DNA from: Pectinophora gossypiella
Taxonomy: Eukaryota; Arthropoda; Insecta; Lepidoptera; Gelechiidae
Assembly (NCBI RefSeq): GCF_024362695.1
Contig: NC_065422.1
Location: 12,027,534 to 12,091,533, forward strand
DNA: 64,000 nt
Direction of reading: 5' to 3'
The notes under the pieces were generated by a model. The model saw nothing but the letters and a program-made list of their open reading frames with translations. It did no database searches and was not told the DNA's origin. Of this stretch, positions 60,801-64,000 are shown in pieces. The translations under genes were made by a program, and so were the position numbers. How positions within the stretch are numbered: the stretch's first letter is position 1; every line of letters begins with the position of its first letter.

Positions 60801-62886
60801 TTTCCTTCAAACCTGTTCATGGTTTAGAAAATTCATTCCTAACTTCTCCAAAGTCGCTGAGCCACTTACACGGTTGACTAGGAAGAATCAAGTTTGGTCT
60901 TGGGGCCCTGCTCAGTCGCAAGCGTTCAATACACTGAAGCAGTTGCTTACTTCTGCCCCAATATTGATCCAACCTGATTTCAATAATCCCTTCATTCTGC
61001 GCACCGACGCAAGCAACTACGCCTTAGGCGCGGTCTTATTACAGGGGGAGGACAAGGAGGAAAGGCCCATCGAGTACGCAAGTAGACTCCTTTCTGCAGC
61101 TGAAAGAAACTACTCCACAACCGAGCGTGAAGCTCTGGCCGTTGTGTGGGCAGTTGAACGTTTTCGTTCCTATTTAGATGGACAACCGGTAGTCATCGGA
61201 AGTGACCATCAACCTCTTCGCTGGCTGCTGTCACTGAAATCGCCAACCGGAAGGTTAGTACGTTGGGCATTAAAGCTCCAATCGTTTGATATTCGATTCC
61301 AGTACACACCAGGGAAAGCTAACGTCGTGGCAGACACCCTGAGCCGACCCATCTGCTCTGGAGGCACCCGCGAGGACTGCGGCGTCTGTTCGGTAATTAT
61401 TGAATTACCTACTAAAAAGCCCGAGCAGATAAGACAGGAGCAACTTACCGATCCGGAGGTCGCCAAGATAGTCCAGGAGCTGGAAGCCACCGACGAAACA
61501 GCAGCACAACGATGGACTGAAAGAGGTTACCTACTAAACCAAGGCGTGCTATACAGGTATAATCCTGATTCAGACAGCGAGTCACCGCAGCTTGTCATTC
61601 CAGCAACTCAGGTAAATGACATAATCAAGCAGTGCCACGATTCCCCGCTGGCTGGTCACCCTGGTATAGACAGGACCTACCAGAAAATCGCGCAGCTGTA
61701 CTACTTCACTGGAATGCGGCGCTTAGTCACGGAGTACGTGAAATCCTGCATCCATTGCCAAAGGTATAAAGCCACAAATGCCAAGCCTCCCGGCCTTCTT
61801 CAAACACCAGTTATGAATCAACGTAATGAGGTGCTAGCCATTGACCTCTTCGGCCCACTCCCGGAGGGTGAGCAGGGGGAGCGTTGGATATTGCTCGTCG
61901 AGGACACAGCGACCAGGTGGGTAGAGCTATTTGCCCTAAAGGAAGCCACATCAGAAGCATGTGCGCGTGTCCTCATCGAGGAATATTTCATGCGATACGG
62001 GTTGCCTCGCCGGATAATATCGGACAACGGCGTCCAATTCATCTCGGCAGTCATGCGCCAATGCATGTCGGTCCTGGATGTGAAGCAAAACTTCGTGCCA
62101 CTCTACCATCCAGAAGCCAACCCTGCAGAGAGAAAGAATCGCGACTTAAAGGTAATGTTAGCGCAACTCGTGGAGAACGACCATCCATCCTGGCCAAAGA
62201 AGCTACACATCATTCGCTTTGCCCTGAACAACGCGCCATGCCGCACTACAGGTAAGACGCCAGCTTATTTGACCTTGGCTAGAGAGATGAGGTCTCCCAC
62301 AGAGGTCACACATGACCTTCGTGCTATTCTAGACAAAGATAACTTTGTCCCACAGATAACACCATATCTCAGACAATTTATCAACTCCCTATCGGCGATC
62401 CGGGAACGTGTAGAAGTGCAGCAGGACAAGCGCAAAGAGTACGCTGACCAGTCACGGCGTCCTGGAGACCACTTTCAAGTAGGTGACTTAGTTCTTCTAC
62501 AATCACACGTCCTGAGCAAGAGTTCCAAGGAGCTTACATCCAAATTCGTCCCACGTCGAGATGGTCCTTATCGCATCGCGCAGAAGGTTAGTCCTACGAC
62601 CTACAGCATCGCGCGCATGGAGAACCCCGACGATATTATAGGGAAGTATCATCTTCAAGATCTTACTCGGTACACAGGCAGCGAGGTAACTCCACCTAAA
62701 CCTGTCATTCCTAAAAGGAAACGAGGACGACCGGGTAGGAAGCAGTCTGAGCAGCCAGTCCAGGAGCGAGGACGTCCTCCAGGACTGGAGGGGGAGTATA
62801 TAGCAACCCGGCCTACCGAACATTGTCTGGGTCGGCGAAACGAACGAGCCTCGCGCGGTCGTATGCCCGCGCGCTTTAATTGTTAA
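57832..62886 (+). CDS. Gypsy Gag-Pol polyprotein with a Cys/His-rich insert
   Basis: The first ATG is 57832 (MPRTRSQEQ); the frame extends two codons upstream only through GTG. The product is about 1684 residues. Gag has GSGDPTDVEAFIDAVDSYIE and ends in a Pro/Ala-rich stretch and one CCHC knuckle, CTYCKRFGHTRDAC (from residue 339). Residues of about 360-555 are an AT-coded, Asn/Cys/His-rich segment with two 50-residue repeats (447-496 and 497-546). Protease has DTGA at 588. Reverse transcriptase has STLDLKAGYWQ and YLDD (Asp 912 and 913). RNase H has RTDASNYALG, EREALAV and NVVADTLSR. Integrase has HDSPLAGHPG...CIHC, AIDLFGP, SDNGVQF and the Glu of NPAERKNRDLK. The last 29 codons lie inside the 3' LTR. 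Confidence 0.92.
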   Translation: MPRTRSQEQTLRPDDDAAYDPPPPTRDDAGAADAFPPSIGDRFSIPPTDASVTFSQESVAALVATLQKTQTEAFKDVLESVLSHRATSSTPAPLPDSHANMSQCKATYSGSGDPTDVEAFIDAVDSYIECTQISDANVVRGISMLLTQDAATWWLGIKNTISTWDEAKENLISAFGDRRPPHRLYLQLFKMAHDKESTDIFIARARALLARLPRGDLSEKVELDMVYGLLNDRIRRQVRREEVTTFAGLLRRAREIEDATAPIVPPVAHRRAMPAAAQPSRAPAAHAAVAGRAPPVTEPAFSVPPTRPEPTSMPAAHAPAPPPARDPAPATAKKQRPVCTYCKRFGHTRDACRKLANTQGETKFNTWVESNGHNNEDKCKESFYCVEFTNKSNIPSSNNHLNARDCNVPYQSDNLAINNTYNTHMSDVLLLSDKNNSNSSEGVCVHQLKGCHCYCLIHNNVNNFNTNNSACFLDKGDHNKFISKDKFFNECFVNVQQPKGCHCYCSIHNDAYNSKSTNCDCYMDKGDHAKFNYRDKYLNECTLNIDECARTGDASLLGNDHVRLASHQDMRPIFKIEILGVNGTALIDTGAKHCIAGHTLYTLLLRRGHPLHRTSRRVKLADGHIRVMDVLTTTLQVRLEHTVISIPFLVFPDSDNNETLLGIDFISAAGVVLDFSSETWYFSKSSTRYKLLFEPASRDVNCASADVLREDEGTHLGSAERQALAQVLVKYAQIFEPGGAPTPYAEHRIDTGEHPPIAVPPYRLNPAKKELMRKEIEDMLQADIIEECESAWSAPALLVPKSDGSIRFCIDYRRLNSVTKSDTYPMPLIDELVQSTKRNCYMSTLDLKAGYWQVSVSEADRDKTAFVTPLGTYRFKRMPFGLKNAPATFQRLIDRFRTCAALKDVTILTYLDDILVISEGLQQHLRDLEAVFQRLSQFNLHVNRKKCVFARESVRYLGHVITQEGVSVDRDKVNAVLEMKEPSNLKHMRTFLQTCSWFRKFIPNFSKVAEPLTRLTRKNQVWSWGPAQSQAFNTLKQLLTSAPILIQPDFNNPFILRTDASNYALGAVLLQGEDKEERPIEYASRLLSAAERNYSTTEREALAVVWAVERFRSYLDGQPVVIGSDHQPLRWLLSLKSPTGRLVRWALKLQSFDIRFQYTPGKANVVADTLSRPICSGGTREDCGVCSVIIELPTKKPEQIRQEQLTDPEVAKIVQELEATDETAAQRWTERGYLLNQGVLYRYNPDSDSESPQLVIPATQVNDIIKQCHDSPLAGHPGIDRTYQKIAQLYYFTGMRRLVTEYVKSCIHCQRYKATNAKPPGLLQTPVMNQRNEVLAIDLFGPLPEGEQGERWILLVEDTATRWVELFALKEATSEACARVLIEEYFMRYGLPRRIISDNGVQFISAVMRQCMSVLDVKQNFVPLYHPEANPAERKNRDLKVMLAQLVENDHPSWPKKLHIIRFALNNAPCRTTGKTPAYLTLAREMRSPTEVTHDLRAILDKDNFVPQITPYLRQFINSLSAIRERVEVQQDKRKEYADQSRRPGDHFQVGDLVLLQSHVLSKSSKELTSKFVPRRDGPYRIAQKVSPTTYSIARMENPDDIIGKYHLQDLTRYTGSEVTPPKPVIPKRKRGRPGRKQSEQPVQERGRPPGLEGEYIATRPTEHCLGRRNERASRGRMPARFNC
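58910..59480 (+). other. AT-rich Cys/His-rich module between nucleocapsid and protease
   Basis: Base composition changes sharply from GC-rich to AT-rich at about 58910 and back at about 59480 while the reading frame stays open. Two direct repeats of exactly 150 nt (59170-59319 and 59320-59469) share KGCHCYC, IHN, DKGDH, KF and NEC. No known domain was recognised. Confidence 0.8.
62780..62798 (+). promoter_or_regulatory. Polypurine tract, GC-rich Gypsy element
   Basis: CAGGACTGGAGGGGGAGTA directly precedes the 3' LTR at 62799. Confidence 0.7.
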
Positions 62887-63122
62887 ATGAGCGTGCCGCG
62901 CCATCCCCCGCGCGCCTCCGCTATCTGTCACTTTCATATTTTCTCTCTTCTCTGGACGATTGCGAACCACGCGCACACTATACGCGCCCTTTCTTAAATT
63001 TGTGTGCCAATCTTGTAAGAACTCGTGTGAATCTGAATATATTGTGACAATCACCCTATTAAACAAAAGATTACCCTGAGATCCGACTGTTTTACTTCAA
63101 CACCTGGCTAGCCACCCCCATA
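62799..63122 (+). repeat. 3' LTR, GC-rich Gypsy element
   Basis: 324 bp; contains the stop codon of the polyprotein at 62884-62886. Confidence 0.9.
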
Positions 63123-63279
63123 AAATATAATTTTGTTGGGGATGCCAACACCTGGCTCAGCACCGATGCGAATTGGCGCGGGGCAGAGAGTGTCCGTTCT
63201 ATATGTAGTATTATTCTTTATTCTCTGGTTTGGTTGGGATATTGAAGGCTAACCATCCTCCTGCCCTTATCAAATTCTA

Positions 63280-63490
63280 TGTGGGGTCGGGTTTACTTTT
63301 TGGACAATCTTGTGATCAGAATATTGCAGTCTGATCACCTAATTGTTCTTCTTTTTTTATTGACGTGACTTGTTGTAGATTTGCCGCAGATGGCATTAAC
63401 TACTTGGCCGGACAAATGGGGTGCGCTGAGGGCTCTCACCCGGTACCTGATTGTCCGAAAGTAAAATGATCCGTACTTCTGAAAAGCAAT
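63280..63490 (+). repeat. SINE core split by a retroposon P copy
   Basis: GCAGTCTGATCACCTAATTG is interrupted by P and resumes as ACCTGATTGTCCGAAAGTAA, GATCCGTACTTCTGA. Confidence 0.6.
63350..63445 (-). repeat. Retroposon P, 96-bp copy in a SINE core
   Basis: T run, GACGTGACTTGTTG to CTCTCACCCGGT; flanked by ACCTAATTGTTC and ACCTGATTGTCC, a TSD with two differences. Confidence 0.7.
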
Positions 63491-63515
63491 TAGTTGCTGA
63501 CACACACTCATGGCT

Positions 63516-63608
63516 CATGGTTCATGGCACTTGCAACAGTATCGAAATATCGGGAGTCTCATATCCCTATTTCGAACGCGGTAAGAACCCGTTATTATGT
63601 GTTTTAAT
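63516..63608 (+). repeat. Interspersed repeat K, copy 2
   Basis: GGCACTTGCAACAGTATCGA, AATATCGGGAGTCTCATATC and TTATTATGTGTTTTAATTAG pair with 43626-43735. Confidence 0.6.
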
Positions 63609-63710
63609 TAGTTACTGGCTGCTGTTTACTGAAGTATCAAGTCGTTACATGTCAAGGGCCTTTGGCGTCTCAACAGTAACCCTGACATCAGGGTTGATAA
63701 GCTCGATCAG
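63609..63710 (+). repeat. SINE A tail fragment
   Basis: GTCGTTACATGTCAAGGGCC, TTTGGCGTCTCAACAGTAAC, CCTGACATCAGGGTTGAT. Confidence 0.65.
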
Positions 63711-64000
63711 TGACCTTTCAAAAAAATAGAAACAAATTTGATGACCTTTTGTACTGTCAAACCTGATAGTCGTGACTTTATGTATGAATTTGTGTTACTA
63801 TGAAGCCAGCCTTACATTATTTTGTATTCTCCCTTCGTACAGGACAATTGTGTTGGTCAAACGACCCTCTAAGGGACGAATACTAACGTGGAAATATTAA
63901 TATCTAAGTTGTACCTATTTAAATAAGGGATTGTAGAGAAATAAATGATTTAAGGAGACTTTTTGGGGGAAAAGTTATTTAGTTAGATTTATAACTAAAA

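Larger units (their letters stand above)
57296..63122 (+). mobile_element. GC-rich Gypsy LTR retrotransposon inserted in the BEL LTR
   Basis: 5827 bp with 324-bp LTRs (57296-57619 and 62799-63122), no difference seen by eye, TSD AAAT (57292-57295 and 63123-63126). With a 4-bp TSD the LTR ends read TATAGC...CCATA rather than TG...CA. Two bases after the LTR, TGGCAGCCCAACGCGG resembles a tRNA-Lys type site with one extra base. GGACTGGAGGGGGAGTA before the 3' LTR is a good polypurine tract. The interior is much richer in GC than the rest of the window. Identical LTRs and an open frame point to a recent insertion. Confidence 0.9.
50501..63150 (-). mobile_element. BEL/Pao LTR retrotransposon, one LTR split by a later Gypsy insertion
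   Basis: The 205-bp LTRs are at 50501-50705 and 57115-57295 plus 63127-63150. The TSD is CCTGG (50496-50500 and 63151-63155). The LTRs differ by one base seen by eye (about 50595 versus 57209). The element is about 6.8 kb without the insertion and has one open gag-pol frame on the minus strand. The first internal bases on that strand, after one T, are TGGTCCTTCGTCCCGG, a probable primer-binding site; the tRNA is not identified. No env-like frame. Confidence 0.9.
57115..63150 (-). repeat. 5' LTR of the BEL/Pao element, split
   Basis: Parts 57115-57295 and 63127-63150 join to 205 bp once the Gypsy element and one AAAT are removed, equal to the other LTR. Confidence 0.88.
50385..63220 (-). repeat. 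Repeat Q split by the BEL/Pao element (50385-50500 and 63151-63220)
   Basis: The left part ends GGGTGAGGTAAACCTGG and the right part starts CCTGGCTCAGCACCGATGCG, together the normal reversed Q order around a duplicated CCTGG. Confidence 0.7.

Overview
The window looks like intergenic, transposon-dense DNA from an insect, most probably a moth or butterfly. It is AT-rich and crowded with tRNA-headed SINEs, non-LTR retroposon tails, Gypsy (Mag-like) and BEL/Pao LTR elements and a mariner. The lepidopteran call is an inference from this repeat repertoire; no host marker gene is present. No complete host gene was found. The only candidates are one possible first exon coding for a signal peptide (about 36080-36186) and one unidentified short ORF (9951-10398).

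Region 1 (1-20 kb) is a patchwork of old repeats. The families, named here for cross-reference, are: SINE A and SINE B (same tRNA-like head and core, different tails); SINE C (different tRNA-like head); retroposon P (variable 5' truncation, A-rich tail, 9-12 bp target-site duplications, TSDs); repeat Q; repeat E (ends in a TATG run); repeat F (a LINE-type 3' end); repeats H, T and K; and LINE ORF2 remnants. A 522-bp block is tandemly duplicated at 17635-18678.

Region 2 (19.8-32.6 kb) is a nest that can be resolved by TSDs. A LINE reverse-transcriptase relic was hit by retroposon P (TSD GGGTTGACCAT). That copy was hit by a minus-strand Gypsy-type element with 324-bp LTRs (TSD CGAC). The Gypsy element was in turn hit by a plus-strand Mag-like Gypsy element with 123-bp LTRs (TSD TTGGC) and, inside one LTR, by a 1294-bp mariner (TSD TA). 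The minus-strand element has broken gag-pol but LTRs that differ by only one base. Between its integrase remnant and its 3' LTR it carries an array of about eleven hairpins with different stems and a shared loop. I regard that array as the most interesting feature of the window.

Region 3 (32.6-50.5 kb) is again SINE/LINE patchwork, with microsatellites and the candidate secreted-protein first exon.

Region 4 (50.4-63.2 kb) is a second nest. A BEL/Pao element on the minus strand (205-bp LTRs, TSD CCTGG) lies in a Q repeat. Its upstream LTR is split by a GC-rich Gypsy element on the plus strand with 324-bp LTRs that look identical by eye (TSD AAAT). Both elements have one long open gag-pol frame and no env-like frame. 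The GC-rich Gypsy carries an AT-rich, Cys/His-rich, internally duplicated segment between nucleocapsid and protease that is foreign to its base composition. The window ends in more SINE fragments.
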